A DNA stretch of 64,000 bases from Ferruginibacter sp. (GTDB lineage: Bacteria; Bacteroidota; Bacteroidia; Chitinophagales; Chitinophagaceae), in assembly GCA_019638525.1 (NCBI GenBank), contig JAHBTO010000001.1, positions 682,001 to 746,000 of the forward strand, read 5' to 3'. The notes below the pieces were generated by a model, which worked only from the letters and a program-made list of their open reading frames with translations, searched no databases and was not told where the DNA came from. Both the position numbers and the translations under genes were made by a program. This document shows positions 18,179-26,806 of the stretch, in pieces; within the stretch, counting starts at the first letter, position 1; every line of letters begins with the position of its first letter.

Positions 18179-18940
18179 ATGGATAAAGCGTATGTAAAAA
18201 GCCATATTGAACATGGCATCAATACCATAGAATTTTTTCATCCGCAGAGCAATTCATTACCTATAAAAATACTGGAAGAGTTGGCCAAGGAAATTCATTT
18301 TGCAGGTACGCATGATGAAACCAGGGTAATAGTTTTACAAAGTGGTGGCGAAAAAACTTTTTGTGCAGGCGCCAGTTTTGATGAATTGATGGCCATTAAG
18401 GATGAAAAAGAAGGACTGGTATTTTTTAGCGGATTTGCCAATGTAATTAACGCTATGCGTAAATGCCCAAAGTTTATTATTGGCCGTATACAGGGTAAAA
18501 GTGTTGGTGGCGGTGTGGGGCTTGCCGCTTCGGTTGATTACGCCATTGCTACAAATAAAGCCGATATAAAATTAAGTGAGTTGGCGGTGGGTATTGGTCC
18601 TTTTGTGGTGGGGCCAGCTGTTGAAAGAAAAATAGGCATATCGGCTTTTAGCGGCCTTGCTATTGATGCTACAACATGGCGCAATGCCGATTGGGCAAGA
18701 AGAAAAGGTTTATTTGCAGAAATGCATGAAACTGTTGAAGGAATGGATGAAGCCGTTAGCAGGATGGCTAACACATTAACCAATTCAAACCCACAGGCAA
18801 TGGCAGCTATGAAAAAAATATTTTGGGCAGGCACCGATCATTGGGACGGTTTACTTAAAGAAAGAGCAGCCATTAGTGGTAAATTAGTATTAAGCGATTT
18901 TACAAGAAAAGCCATCAACAAATTTAAAGCAAAAGACTAA
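18179..18940 (+). CDS. Enoyl-CoA hydratase/isomerase (crotonase) family protein
   Basis: 253 residues with a standard crotonase fold. CAGASFDELMA forms the first oxyanion contact, QGKSVGGGVGLAASVDYAIA the second, and SELAVGIGP contains the Glu usually serving as the active-site acid/base. It hydrates or isomerises acyl-CoA thioesters in the cytosol. Its position near paaZ raises the option of a PaaF/PaaG-type role in phenylacetate breakdown, but the esterase gene on the opposite strand separates them and the motif does not settle specificity. The gene is monocistronic and convergent with fabG. Confidence 0.82.
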   Translation: MDKAYVKSHIEHGINTIEFFHPQSNSLPIKILEELAKEIHFAGTHDETRVIVLQSGGEKTFCAGASFDELMAIKDEKEGLVFFSGFANVINAMRKCPKFIIGRIQGKSVGGGVGLAASVDYAIATNKADIKLSELAVGIGPFVVGPAVERKIGISAFSGLAIDATTWRNADWARRKGLFAEMHETVEGMDEAVSRMANTLTNSNPQAMAAMKKIFWAGTDHWDGLLKERAAISGKLVLSDFTRKAINKFKAKD

Positions 18941-19010
18941 TTGAAGGATTTATATAAACAGGAAAAAATTGGGATTAAATTATTTTCTAAATATAATTTT
19001 AATACAAGCT

Positions 19011-19766
19011 TTAAATGTTTAATCCACCACAAGCGCTAATAACCTGGCCTGTAACATAACTACCCATATCACTGGCCAAAAACAAGCAAACATTGGCTAT
19101 ATCTTCGGTGCTTGCAAACCTACCCAATGGAATATCGGCTTTATATTTTTCGGCGCCTTCGCCTTCTTTTAAATAACTTGTCATATCGGTTTCTACAAAA
19201 CCCGGCGCCACGGCATTACTGCGTATATTGCGGCTGCCCAGTTCTTTGGCAATACTTTTTGTAAAACCGATGATACCTGCCTTGCTGGCTGCATAACTGC
19301 TTTGCCCGGCATTGCCCATTTCGCCTATAACACTGCTCATGTTTATGATACTGCCGCTTTTTGCTTTCATCATGGGGCGTATCACCTGCTTTGTCATGTT
19401 AAAAACACTTTTCAAATTTATCTGCATCACTTCATCCCATTGTTCGGGTGTCATACGCAGTAATAAATTGTCTTTAGATATGCCTGCATTGTTAACACAT
19501 ATATCTATACTGCCAAATTCTTTCACAACCTCATTTACAAAACTTTCGCAGGCTGCATAATCGCCGGCATTGCTTTGATACGCTTTTGCCTTAACACCCA
19601 TTGATGTTAATTTTTCTTCCAGTGCTTTTGCTTTTGCTGCGCTTGAATCACTAACATAAGTAAAAGCAATATTACTACCATGCTCAGCAAACTTAATGGC
19701 AATGCCTTCACCAATGCCCCGTGCCGCCCCGGTGATGATGGTGTTTTTTGAATTGAGTAGTTTCAT
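19011..19766 (-). CDS. fabG: 3-oxoacyl-[ACP] reductase FabG
   Basis: 251-residue short-chain dehydrogenase. It shows the TGAARGIGEGIA cofactor loop, NNAG, and the active site Ser in NMSSVIGEMGN with Tyr and Lys in SSYAASKAG, plus the VAPGFVETDM loop. The NNAGIS(K)DNLL sequence is typical of FabG, the NADPH-dependent reductase of fatty acid elongation. It is the last gene of the minus-strand unit lptB-GH3-DUF3667-fabG, beginning 2 bp after the DUF3667 stop. No other fatty-acid synthesis genes are adjacent, so a specialised SDR role stays possible. Confidence 0.88.
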   Translation of the reverse strand: MKLLNSKNTIITGAARGIGEGIAIKFAEHGSNIAFTYVSDSSAAKAKALEEKLTSMGVKAKAYQSNAGDYAACESFVNEVVKEFGSIDICVNNAGISKDNLLLRMTPEQWDEVMQINLKSVFNMTKQVIRPMMKAKSGSIINMSSVIGEMGNAGQSSYAASKAGIIGFTKSIAKELGSRNIRSNAVAPGFVETDMTSYLKEGEGAEKYKADIPLGRFASTEDIANVCLFLASDMGSYVTGQVISACGGLNI

Positions 19767-19768
19767 AC

Positions 19769-20596
19769 CTACAATTGGGTAATTGTTAAATAAAAAAGGA
19801 TGAATTTATAAATATTTTGGATAAATAATACTAATAAACCAAGGTAAATTATTGAATAAATTATGCAATACCAAATTGAGAATTTAAAAAAGCGTTTAAC
19901 AGAAATAAAACTGAATAAAAGCATACCAGTCAAAATCACAGGCCCTGTTATTTTATCGCCAAGTAAAAAATTAGTTCCAAAGATTATCCTTAAAAAAAGC
20001 ATTATTATTGGCAACACCAGGAACCCCCATAATAAAAGGAAAGAAGTATTTTCTGTAACATAAATAAAATGATCATAATAATATTTTCTTTTTTTAAAAG
20101 CCAATAGCCAAGATAGAGTAGCCATTACAGGAAGTATTATAAACAACAAAAATTTCGACACTTTTTCGCCCTTGGCATGAAAAGTTTCCGACACCTGGGC
20201 CCAGTCCATATTTTTAGCAGCCATTAATGCAGATACTTTCTTTTGTGCAAAGCTTCCATACATTTCATGTGTAGTGTGATAAAAGAGCCTCATATTTAAT
20301 CCTTCAAAAACAGGAAACAGGAGATACAAGATGATTAACATCAAAAAAAGTGAAAGGGGTTTAAAATATTTTTTTCTAACACCGTTACAGTAATCTTCTG
20401 AAAACTTTCCCGGGTGCAGGATAATTGTTTTAAGACTGGTTAATAATGTACCTTCAAAATGAGTAACAAAATGAAAAACATCGGCAAACAGGATACTTAT
20501 CCTTTTGTCGTTTTCATTATGTATTTTTTCGCCGCAGTTGTTACAATATTTTCCTACAAAATGATTCTTACAATTTTTGCAAATAAATTCCTGCAT
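19769..20596 (-). CDS. DUF3667 membrane protein with N-terminal zinc ribbon
   Basis: 275 residues. It begins with a four-Cys ribbon, CKNC near residue 5 and CNNC near residue 18, then a soluble helix containing VTHFEGTLLTSLKTIILHPGKF, which is the DUF3667 signature. About five hydrophobic segments follow from residue 85 to the end. The function is unknown; the family is largely from Bacteroidota. It lies 9 bp after the GH3 gene and 2 bp before fabG, so it is translated from the same message. Confidence 0.8.
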   Translation of the reverse strand: MQEFICKNCKNHFVGKYCNNCGEKIHNENDKRISILFADVFHFVTHFEGTLLTSLKTIILHPGKFSEDYCNGVRKKYFKPLSLFLMLIILYLLFPVFEGLNMRLFYHTTHEMYGSFAQKKVSALMAAKNMDWAQVSETFHAKGEKVSKFLLFIILPVMATLSWLLAFKKRKYYYDHFIYVTENTSFLLLWGFLVLPIIMLFLRIIFGTNFLLGDKITGPVILTGMLLFSFISVKRFFKFSIWYCIIYSIIYLGLLVLFIQNIYKFILFYLTITQL

Positions 20597-20605
20597 AAAT
20601 AATAA

Positions 20606-22114
20606 TTATAAGGAAATCGAAAGAATTTCATTTATGATTGTTCGGTCGTTACTCAGCCGTGGCACTTTGTGCTGCCCACCCAGTTTACCCTTATTACGCA
20701 GCCAGTTGTTAAATGTGCCCGGTTTTAAGTTATGTACAATGGGCAATCGCAAAGCTATATTTTTATGTCGCTTGGCTTCATAATCGCTGTTGATGTTTTT
20801 TAATTCGCTGTCAAGCAGCGAAACAAAATTTTCAAAATTATCAGGTTCTTTTTCAAATTCAACCAACCACTCATGTGCCCCGTTATCATGCTCGCTGAAA
20901 TATACGGGTGCTGCTGTGTAATCATTTACAACTGCATTGGTTTTTTCTGCAGCAAAGGCAATAGCTTTATCACTATTATCTACAATAACCTCTTCGCCAA
21001 AAGCATTAATATAATGTTTTAAACGGCCACTTACTTTTATAAGATAAGGATTAAGGTTGGTAAATTGTATGGTATCGCCTATCAGGTATCGCCACAACCC
21101 TCCTGTTGTACTTATTATTAATGCGTAATTTTTACCGGTTTGCACATGGTTTAAGCCAACAGTTTTTGGGTTTTCTTTTCCATATTCTTCAACAGGCATA
21201 AATTCATAAAAGATACCATGCTCTGTAAATAACAACAAACCATTATCATCCGGACTTTGTTGCCCGGCAATAAATCCTTCGCTGGCATTGTATATTTCAA
21301 GATAATTTATTTTACTGCCGATTATTTTATCAAACTGTTCTTTATACGGAACAAAAGAAACACCACCGGTTATATACAGTTCTAAATTGGGCCACACTTC
21401 TTTAATGGTTGTTTTGTTTTTAATTTCTAAAATGCGTTTAAGCAATATCAATGTCCAGGTGGGTACGCCTGCAAGCGAAGTAACATTTTCATCAGCAGTA
21501 ACCTGCGCAAGTTTTTCAATTTTCTCTTCCCATTCATCTAAAAGCGCTACACTTAATTCCGGGGTTCGTATCCATTGCCCCCAAAAAGGAGAGTTTTGCA
21601 TAAGTACGGCGCTAAGGTCGCCGTATTGTATATCTTCATTGTGCTGGTTAATTTGATGTGAGCCGCCTACTACCAGTCCTTTGCCGGTTAATAAATCGCT
21701 TGAGGGAAAATTTTTATAGTAAGTACTTAGCAAATCTTTACTTGCCTTATAATGGTTATCCTGCAGGCTTTCGTCGCTGATGGGGATAAATTTACTTTTA
21801 TCGCTTGTGGTGCCCGATGATTTTGCAAACCATTTTATAGGAGTGTTCCATAAAATATTCTGTTCGCCGTTCATCATCCTTAATATGTATGGTTTTATAT
21901 CATCGTATTCATGAATGGGAACCCTTTTTTTAAATTCCTTAAGGGTAAAAAGTTTCGAGAAATTATATTTTCTTCCAAACTCGGTGTATTGTGCTGCTGT
22001 AACAAGCTCTTGTAATACCTCTCGCTGTACTGCTACCGGGTGGTTACTCCAGTTTTCGATACGCCACAGGCGCATTCTTGCTAATTTGGATATTACTGAT
22101 GAGAGTAATTTCAT
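20606..22114 (-). CDS. GH3-family acyl-acid amido synthetase (bacterial), copy 1
   Basis: 502 residues. It belongs to the ANL-like adenylating GH3 family: FAKSSGTTSDKSKFIPIS is the ATP phosphate-binding loop, YNASEGFIAGQ the second motif and TTGGLWRYLIGDTIQFT the third. Plant members conjugate amino acids to auxin or jasmonate; the substrate of bacterial members is unknown. It lies 21 bp after lptB and 9 bp before DUF3667. A clear paralogue lies at 42859-44394. Confidence 0.85.
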   Translation of the reverse strand: MKLLSSVISKLARMRLWRIENWSNHPVAVQREVLQELVTAAQYTEFGRKYNFSKLFTLKEFKKRVPIHEYDDIKPYILRMMNGEQNILWNTPIKWFAKSSGTTSDKSKFIPISDESLQDNHYKASKDLLSTYYKNFPSSDLLTGKGLVVGGSHQINQHNEDIQYGDLSAVLMQNSPFWGQWIRTPELSVALLDEWEEKIEKLAQVTADENVTSLAGVPTWTLILLKRILEIKNKTTIKEVWPNLELYITGGVSFVPYKEQFDKIIGSKINYLEIYNASEGFIAGQQSPDDNGLLLFTEHGIFYEFMPVEEYGKENPKTVGLNHVQTGKNYALIISTTGGLWRYLIGDTIQFTNLNPYLIKVSGRLKHYINAFGEEVIVDNSDKAIAFAAEKTNAVVNDYTAAPVYFSEHDNGAHEWLVEFEKEPDNFENFVSLLDSELKNINSDYEAKRHKNIALRLPIVHNLKPGTFNNWLRNKGKLGGQHKVPRLSNDRTIINEILSISL

Positions 22115-22135
22115 TTCGTTGCCAAGATAATTAAA

Positions 22136-22897
22136 TTATCGGGCAGCTTCATCATGTAAATAGTCCTTTCTTTTTAATTCAAAGTTTTTACCCAGGTACA
22201 AACTACGTACCTGCTCGTTGGCGGCAAGTTCTTCGGCTGTGCCATGTGTAAATATTTTTCCATCAATAAGTAAATAGGCCCTGTCGCAAATGGAGAGTGT
22301 TTCGTTTACATTATGATCGGTGATAAGTATCCCTATGTTTCTGAATTTTAATTTTGCTACAATTGATTGTATATCTTCAACAGCAATGGGATCCACGCCG
22401 GCAAAGGGTTCATCAAGTAAAATAAATTTTGGGTTTACGGCCAAAGCCCTTGCAATTTCTGTACGGCGCCTTTCGCCACCGCTTAGTGTATCACCGTTGT
22501 TTTTGCGTACACGCTGCAGGTTAAATTCATCCAGCAGGCTTTCCAGTTTTTCTTTTTGTTCGTTTTTTTTAAGTTTAGTCATTTCAAGCACTGCCAGTAT
22601 ATTGTCTTCTACACTTAGCTTACGAAAAACACTTGCTTCCTGTGGCAAGTAGCCAATACCCATTTGTGCTCTTTTGTACATGGGCAGTTTGGTAATGTTG
22701 ATATCGTTTAAAAAAACTTCGCCTTCATCGGGTTTTACTAAGCCCACCACCTGGTAAAAAGAAGTGGTTTTGCCGGCGCCATTGGGGCCAAGCAATCCAA
22801 CAATCTCTCCCTGCTTTACATTAAACGAAACTTTATTTACAACAGTACGGCTGCCATAAACTTTTACAAGGTCTTTGGTTTGTATGGTTAAATTCAA
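22136..22897 (-). CDS. lptB: LPS export ABC transporter ATP-binding protein LptB
   Basis: 253 residues. Walker A is GPNGAGKTT, the signature LSGGERRR, Walker [14 protein letters not shown] and the switch His is in LITDHN. The [15 protein letters not shown] and FAGVDP context is LptB-like. LptB drives extraction of LPS from the inner membrane with LptFG. No lptA, lptC or lptFG is adjacent. The start codon appears to be TTG: the frame is closed by TAA 7 nt upstream and no ATG is available before the conserved [14 protein letters not shown] -7 box TATTTTTG lies 15 nt upstream. It is the first gene of a four-gene operon. Confidence 0.93.
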   Translation of the reverse strand: MNLTIQTKDLVKVYGSRTVVNKVSFNVKQGEIVGLLGPNGAGKTTSFYQVVGLVKPDEGEVFLNDINITKLPMYKRAQMGIGYLPQEASVFRKLSVEDNILAVLEMTKLKKNEQKEKLESLLDEFNLQRVRKNNGDTLSGGERRRTEIARALAVNPKFILLDEPFAGVDPIAVEDIQSIVAKLKFRNIGILITDHNVNETLSICDRAYLLIDGKIFTHGTAEELAANEQVRSLYLGKNFELKRKDYLHDEAAR

Positions 22898-22912
22898 AAT
22901 GAATTATTTTTA

Positions 22913-22920
22913 CAAAAATA
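22913..22920 (-). promoter_or_regulatory. -7 box TATTTTTG of the lptB-GH3-DUF3667-fabG operon
   Basis: An exact TAnnTTTG match on the minus strand, 15 nt before the TTG start of lptB. Confidence 0.5.
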
Positions 22921-22982
22921 GCGTAAACCTTTAAACTGCTTTAATACTATTAATAAATAACAGTTCTTTATGTTTACTTGAT

Positions 22983-22990
22983 TATGTTTG
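22983..22990 (+). promoter_or_regulatory. -7 box TATGTTTG of metF
   Basis: An exact TAnnTTTG match, 17 nt before the metF ATG. The lptB and metF boxes are divergent and 62 bp apart. Confidence 0.5.
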
Positions 22991-23007
22991 CAGATATTTT
23001 TTAACTG

Positions 23008-23961
23008 ATGAAAGTAATTGATCACATTAACCAGGCTACACAAACACTGGTTTCTTTTGAAATACTACCACCCTTAAAAGGCAAAGGTATTCAATCATTA
23101 TACCAGCACCTTGATCCATTGATGGAGTTTAAGCCGGCATATATAAATGTAACATACCACCGCAGCGAGCATGTATTTAAAAAAACCCCCGATGGTAATT
23201 TCAAGAAAGTGGTGGTACGTAAAAGGCCGGGTACCGAAAGTATTTGTGCTGCTATAATGAATAAATATAGCGTAGATACAGTACCACACCTAATTTGTGG
23301 AGGGTTTGGCATTAACGAAACAGAGGATGCTTTAATTAACCTGCATTACCTGGGCATTGATAATGTATTGGTTTTGCGTGGCGATGCTGCAAAAAACGAA
23401 ACTGCATTTTTACCCGAGCCGGGAGGCCATGAATATGCAAGCGATTTGCTGAAACAGGTTGTAAATCTTAACGCAGGAAAATATTTGGAAGACGATTTAA
23501 AAAATACCAGCCAAACAAAATTTTGTATTGGTGTGGCGGGGTATCCCGAAAAACATTTTGAAGCGCCAAATATGGACAGCGATTTACACTACCTAAAACA
23601 AAAGGTAGATTTAGGCGCCGATTATATTGTTACACAAATGTTTTTTGACAATGAAAAATTTTATGCCTTTGTAAAAAGCTGTAGGGATATTGGCATTACG
23701 GTTCCTATTATCCCGGGGCTTAAGCCTATTTACACTAAAAAACAACTTACTGTTTTACCTAAGGTTTTTCATATTGACCTGCCCGCTGCACTTAGTAAAG
23801 AAATTATGAAATGTAATACAGATGAAGAAGTGGAACAGGTGGGTACGGAGTGGTTATTACAACAATCGAAAGAATTAAAAGACTTTGGAGTACCGGTTTT
23901 ACATTATTATACTTTGGGCCGACCACATATTGTTGGCAACGTTGTTAAACAAATTTTTTAA
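23008..23961 (+). CDS. metF: Methylenetetrahydrofolate reductase (NAD(P)H)
   Basis: 317 residues, a typical bacterial MetF length. It reduces 5,10-methylene-THF to 5-methyl-THF for methionine synthesis, using FAD. Family motifs are VSFEILPPLKGKG at the N terminus (the catalytic Glu in SFE), VTYHRSEH, VPHLICGG, NVLVLRGDAAKNE, CIGVAGYPEKHFEAPN and ADYIVTQMFFDNEKF, then IIPGLKPI. It is monocistronic with its own promoter and a strong terminator. No methionine synthase gene is in view. Confidence 0.95.
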   Translation: MKVIDHINQATQTLVSFEILPPLKGKGIQSLYQHLDPLMEFKPAYINVTYHRSEHVFKKTPDGNFKKVVVRKRPGTESICAAIMNKYSVDTVPHLICGGFGINETEDALINLHYLGIDNVLVLRGDAAKNETAFLPEPGGHEYASDLLKQVVNLNAGKYLEDDLKNTSQTKFCIGVAGYPEKHFEAPNMDSDLHYLKQKVDLGADYIVTQMFFDNEKFYAFVKSCRDIGITVPIIPGLKPIYTKKQLTVLPKVFHIDLPAALSKEIMKCNTDEEVEQVGTEWLLQQSKELKDFGVPVLHYYTLGRPHIVGNVVKQIF

Positions 23962-23966
23962 ATAAT

Positions 23967-23998
23967 AAAACCTTTCCGGGCAGGAAAGGTTTTTTGTT
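23967..23998 (+). terminator. Strong terminator between metF and the convergent beta-barrel gene
   Basis: AAAACCTTTCC and GGAAAGGTTTT form an 11-bp perfect stem with loop GGGCA, followed by TTTTTG-type runs. The A run on the other side lets it work for both convergent genes. Confidence 0.88.
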
Positions 23999-24013
23999 TT
24001 CAGGTGAGGGCTA

Positions 24014-24706
24014 TTATTTACCCAGCGGAACACCCAGCGAAATACTGAGTGTGCGGTATTTGTTCCTGTCGTTTTCGTTATTACTGCTTTCGGTAGAGTT
24101 TATCCTTGTAAGCCCCAGCCCATAGTTTACTTTAACCATTACAGGGCCAAAATCAATACCACCGCCAAAATTCAAACCAAAATCAAAACGCTTTAGTTTA
24201 TTGTAAGCAGCATCATCCTGTTGCGATGTAAAGGGATCGTCGTTGCTGAATTTTATATTATCGGTTGTAGATGTAATAAATGGGCCAAGCCTTGCTTCTT
24301 GTTTTGATTTACCGGTTATACCAATAGCAGCATAAGGCCCGGCATTAAAAAATATATTTATTCCTTTTTGTATTGGAACTTTAAATACAGCATTCAACGG
24401 AACCTGAATGTAATAAGGATTAAATTTTGATTTTACATAATAGTTATTAGTAAAAAAATATGTTTCGGCTTTAGAACCATGACCGGTAAATAAAATTCCC
24501 GATTCGAGACTTAAATTAGGTAACAAACCATAGCGGCCAAGTATGCCCGCATTAAACGAAGCAAGTACATTGTTTTTTTCTGTTTGCCCATCGTTTGTGT
24601 TAGTAATATTTGCAAGGTTTAAGCCACCCTGCACATAAATTTTTTGCGCATTACCTGTTTGTGCTATTGCTAATAAGATGCCAGTTGCCAGTAACAGTTT
24701 TTTCAT
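24014..24706 (-). CDS. Outer-membrane beta-barrel protein (PorT/OmpX-like)
   Basis: 230 residues. The signal peptide is MKKLLLATGILLAIAQTGNAQ. The mature part alternates short hydrophobic/hydrophilic strands: KIYVQGGLNLANI, FNAGILGRYGLL, LSLESGILFTG, YYIQVPLNAVFKV, NIFFNAGPYAAIG, FGLNFGGGIDFG, and a last strand TLSISLGVPLGK ending near the C terminus. This is the porin-family beta-barrel pattern common in Bacteroidota. The function is unknown. A perfect 20-bp palindrome (24736-24755) lies 30 bp upstream and could be an operator. Confidence 0.75.
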   Translation of the reverse strand: MKKLLLATGILLAIAQTGNAQKIYVQGGLNLANITNTNDGQTEKNNVLASFNAGILGRYGLLPNLSLESGILFTGHGSKAETYFFTNNYYVKSKFNPYYIQVPLNAVFKVPIQKGINIFFNAGPYAAIGITGKSKQEARLGPFITSTTDNIKFSNDDPFTSQQDDAAYNKLKRFDFGLNFGGGIDFGPVMVKVNYGLGLTRINSTESSNNENDRNKYRTLSISLGVPLGK

Positions 24707-24735
24707 GATGATTGTTTAGGTTATTTTATAAAAAC

Positions 24736-24755
24736 CATTGAACGGCTGTTCAATG
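24736..24755. promoter_or_regulatory. 20-bp palindrome, possible operator
   Basis: CATTGAAC, centre GGCT, GTTCAATG: two perfect 8-bp arms, 30 bp before the start codon of the beta-barrel gene. The TTGAAC-N4-GTTCAA layout is like TetR-type repressor sites. No regulator gene is adjacent. It could instead be a weak RNA hairpin in the leader. Confidence 0.4.
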
Positions 24756-24793
24756 TGTTGAAAGGGTTTTTCCTGAACATTTTCTGTTAACGC

Positions 24794-24829
24794 AAAAAGC
24801 CTGCCAACCGACTTTGTTGACAGGCTTTT
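24794..24829 (-). terminator. Terminator of the TlpA-PPIase operon
   Basis: AAAAGCCTGTCAAC and GTTGGCAGGCTTTT form a 14-bp stem with one G-T pair and a 7-nt loop, followed by T, 22 bp after the PPIase stop. Confidence 0.88.
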
Positions 24830-24850
24830 CTGCAATATTTTTTTAAGTAA

Positions 24851-26791
24851 CTATTTCAACAAAGACTTAAATACGGTTTCGTTTATCTTAACAGGATATT
24901 GCTTTTTTAGCTCAGCCACCCATTTATCTTCCAGCATATTTTGATAATCATTTATTACGGCACCTTTGGCTTCATCAAAACTTCTTTGCATACCTGCATC
25001 GTAATATCGAATGGGTATTATAAAACTTACATTTCCATCCACAGGGTTTACCGTACCATCCACAATTAAACCAACAGGTGCAGTTGTAGCATTTATTTTT
25101 GCTGGCAACTGCGTTAATTCAAATCGCCCCGAATCGGCCTGTATATTCAGGTTTGTTTCGGCAATTTTTTTCCAGTCTTCGCCTTTTTGTAATGCAACTT
25201 TTGTTTCATCGGCCATAAGTTTATTGGCACAATTAAAAAGGATGATATCGGCGCTTGCGCCCCACAGGTATTTGTTTTTATTTTCGGTATATATTTTTTT
25301 TTGCCCGGCAGTATCGGCTGCAGCTTTGCCCCAAATATTCCGTTCCATAATTTCAAACAATACATTACCATCCCTAAACTCTTCCATCTGGTACTTAAAC
25401 TCAGGATTATAATCTTCCAGGTGTTTTTTATAATCTTCAATTACCGATGTTTCAATAAATTTTTCAAACAACGCTTCGTTGCTCTCTCCTTTATATAATT
25501 CACCAGACCCTTTGTAGTTGCGTACAAAATCAAGCCAGTCTTTTCCGGTAAGTTTATGGCTGGTATAAGTGGCCACAATTTTTTCTGTTATAGAAAATTT
25601 AACCTTGTCGCTGGTTTCGGTTTTAGGATTTGCTATCACACTGTCGGCAAACCTGAACAAATCAGTTGTAGAAACAGCATTTGTTTTTTTAAAGTTTACC
25701 TTTTTTAAAACTTCTTTTGTAAACAGGTCTTTTGCAATATTTATCCGGCTATCCTGTTCGGTTTTTAACTTCATATCAAACAGGTAGGCGGGGTCGTTAT
25801 TATTGGCCGGCACAGGTGTTTGCGAAATTCTTTTAATAATATGGTATCCATACGGGCTTAAAAAAGGTTTACTTATTTCACCATCTTTTGTAAGCTTGAA
25901 TACTTCATTTTCAAAAGCAATATCAAATTTACCGGTTCCAAACTCGGGTAGCAGGCCGTTGTTGCCATAGGTTGTTTTATCATCGCTAAACTGGCGGGCA
26001 AGCTTTCCAAAATCGCCTCCATTTATTAATAAATTATAAACAGAATCGGTCCTTTCTTTAAGATTTTTTTTATCAGTTTCGGTTGCATTGGGCGGTATAG
26101 AAATCAATATCTGTGCAATTTTCCATTTTCCAACAGCTTTTCTTTCGCCAACAAGTTTAAATATATGCCAACCGTTTTTTGAGCGGTAAGGTTTATTAAC
26201 CTGTCCTTCTTTTAAATTGTAAATAATATTTTCATATTCGTATGGCAGAGTAAAAACTGTTACAAAACCAAGGTCGTTAAAAGTAGCCGTGCCAGCCGGG
26301 TTGGTTGTAACAATATTGTTATAATCTGTTTTACCACTGTTTAATGCTTTGTATATATTTTCAATTTCTTTATATGCTTTTTGTGTATCGGCAATATTTA
26401 AATTGTTAGCAGCTTTTACAAAAAAATGAAGTACATGTAAATCTTTCTTTCCCCTGTTCATGGCTTCGGTTACCAAACTTTCTTCTGCTTTTTCGTTATT
26501 AAGGAAGCTTTGTTCTATCTGGCTTCTAAAACTTTGGGCATCATAAATAAGGTTTTGCAGCGTATCAAGTTTTAAGTCTAATGCTGCTCTTACTTTTAGT
26601 TTAAATTTTATGTACAGGTCAAGATATTCCCTTAGCGATTGTTCTTTATTGGTTACGGGTGTTTTGTTTTTTTCATAAGCCCGCATGAACTCTGCCTTGT
26701 CAACAGCATATTTACCATACGTAAAAATGGTTTGCGAAAATGCGGCTGTTGCGGTTATTGCAAAAACAAAGCATAAGAATATTTTTTTCAT
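24851..26791 (-). CDS. Periplasmic peptidyl-prolyl isomerase (PpiC/SurA-like, parvulin repeats)
   Basis: 646 residues with signal peptide MKKIFLCFVFAITATAAFSQ. Residues about 105-215 form a degenerate parvulin unit (FVKAANN ... LGFVTVFTLPYEYENIIYNLKEGQVNKPYRSKNGWHIFKL); residues about 220-325 a full one (AQILISIPP ... FGKLARQFSDDKTTYGNNGLLPEF ... GEISKPFLSPYGYHIIK). The rest is a helical chaperone-like tail. By family it assists folding or delivery of outer-membrane proteins. It starts 15 bp after the TlpA-like gene on the same strand, so the two envelope folding factors appear co-expressed. Confidence 0.82.
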   Translation of the reverse strand: MKKIFLCFVFAITATAAFSQTIFTYGKYAVDKAEFMRAYEKNKTPVTNKEQSLREYLDLYIKFKLKVRAALDLKLDTLQNLIYDAQSFRSQIEQSFLNNEKAEESLVTEAMNRGKKDLHVLHFFVKAANNLNIADTQKAYKEIENIYKALNSGKTDYNNIVTTNPAGTATFNDLGFVTVFTLPYEYENIIYNLKEGQVNKPYRSKNGWHIFKLVGERKAVGKWKIAQILISIPPNATETDKKNLKERTDSVYNLLINGGDFGKLARQFSDDKTTYGNNGLLPEFGTGKFDIAFENEVFKLTKDGEISKPFLSPYGYHIIKRISQTPVPANNNDPAYLFDMKLKTEQDSRINIAKDLFTKEVLKKVNFKKTNAVSTTDLFRFADSVIANPKTETSDKVKFSITEKIVATYTSHKLTGKDWLDFVRNYKGSGELYKGESNEALFEKFIETSVIEDYKKHLEDYNPEFKYQMEEFRDGNVLFEIMERNIWGKAAADTAGQKKIYTENKNKYLWGASADIILFNCANKLMADETKVALQKGEDWKKIAETNLNIQADSGRFELTQLPAKINATTAPVGLIVDGTVNPVDGNVSFIIPIRYYDAGMQRSFDEAKGAVINDYQNMLEDKWVAELKKQYPVKINETVFKSLLK

Positions 26792-26806
26792 AAGCCGGTA
26801 TATGTT

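Noticed and set aside
24794..24829. Possible REP element
   Set aside because: It is an ordinary terminator: single stem, T run and correct position after the PPIase gene.
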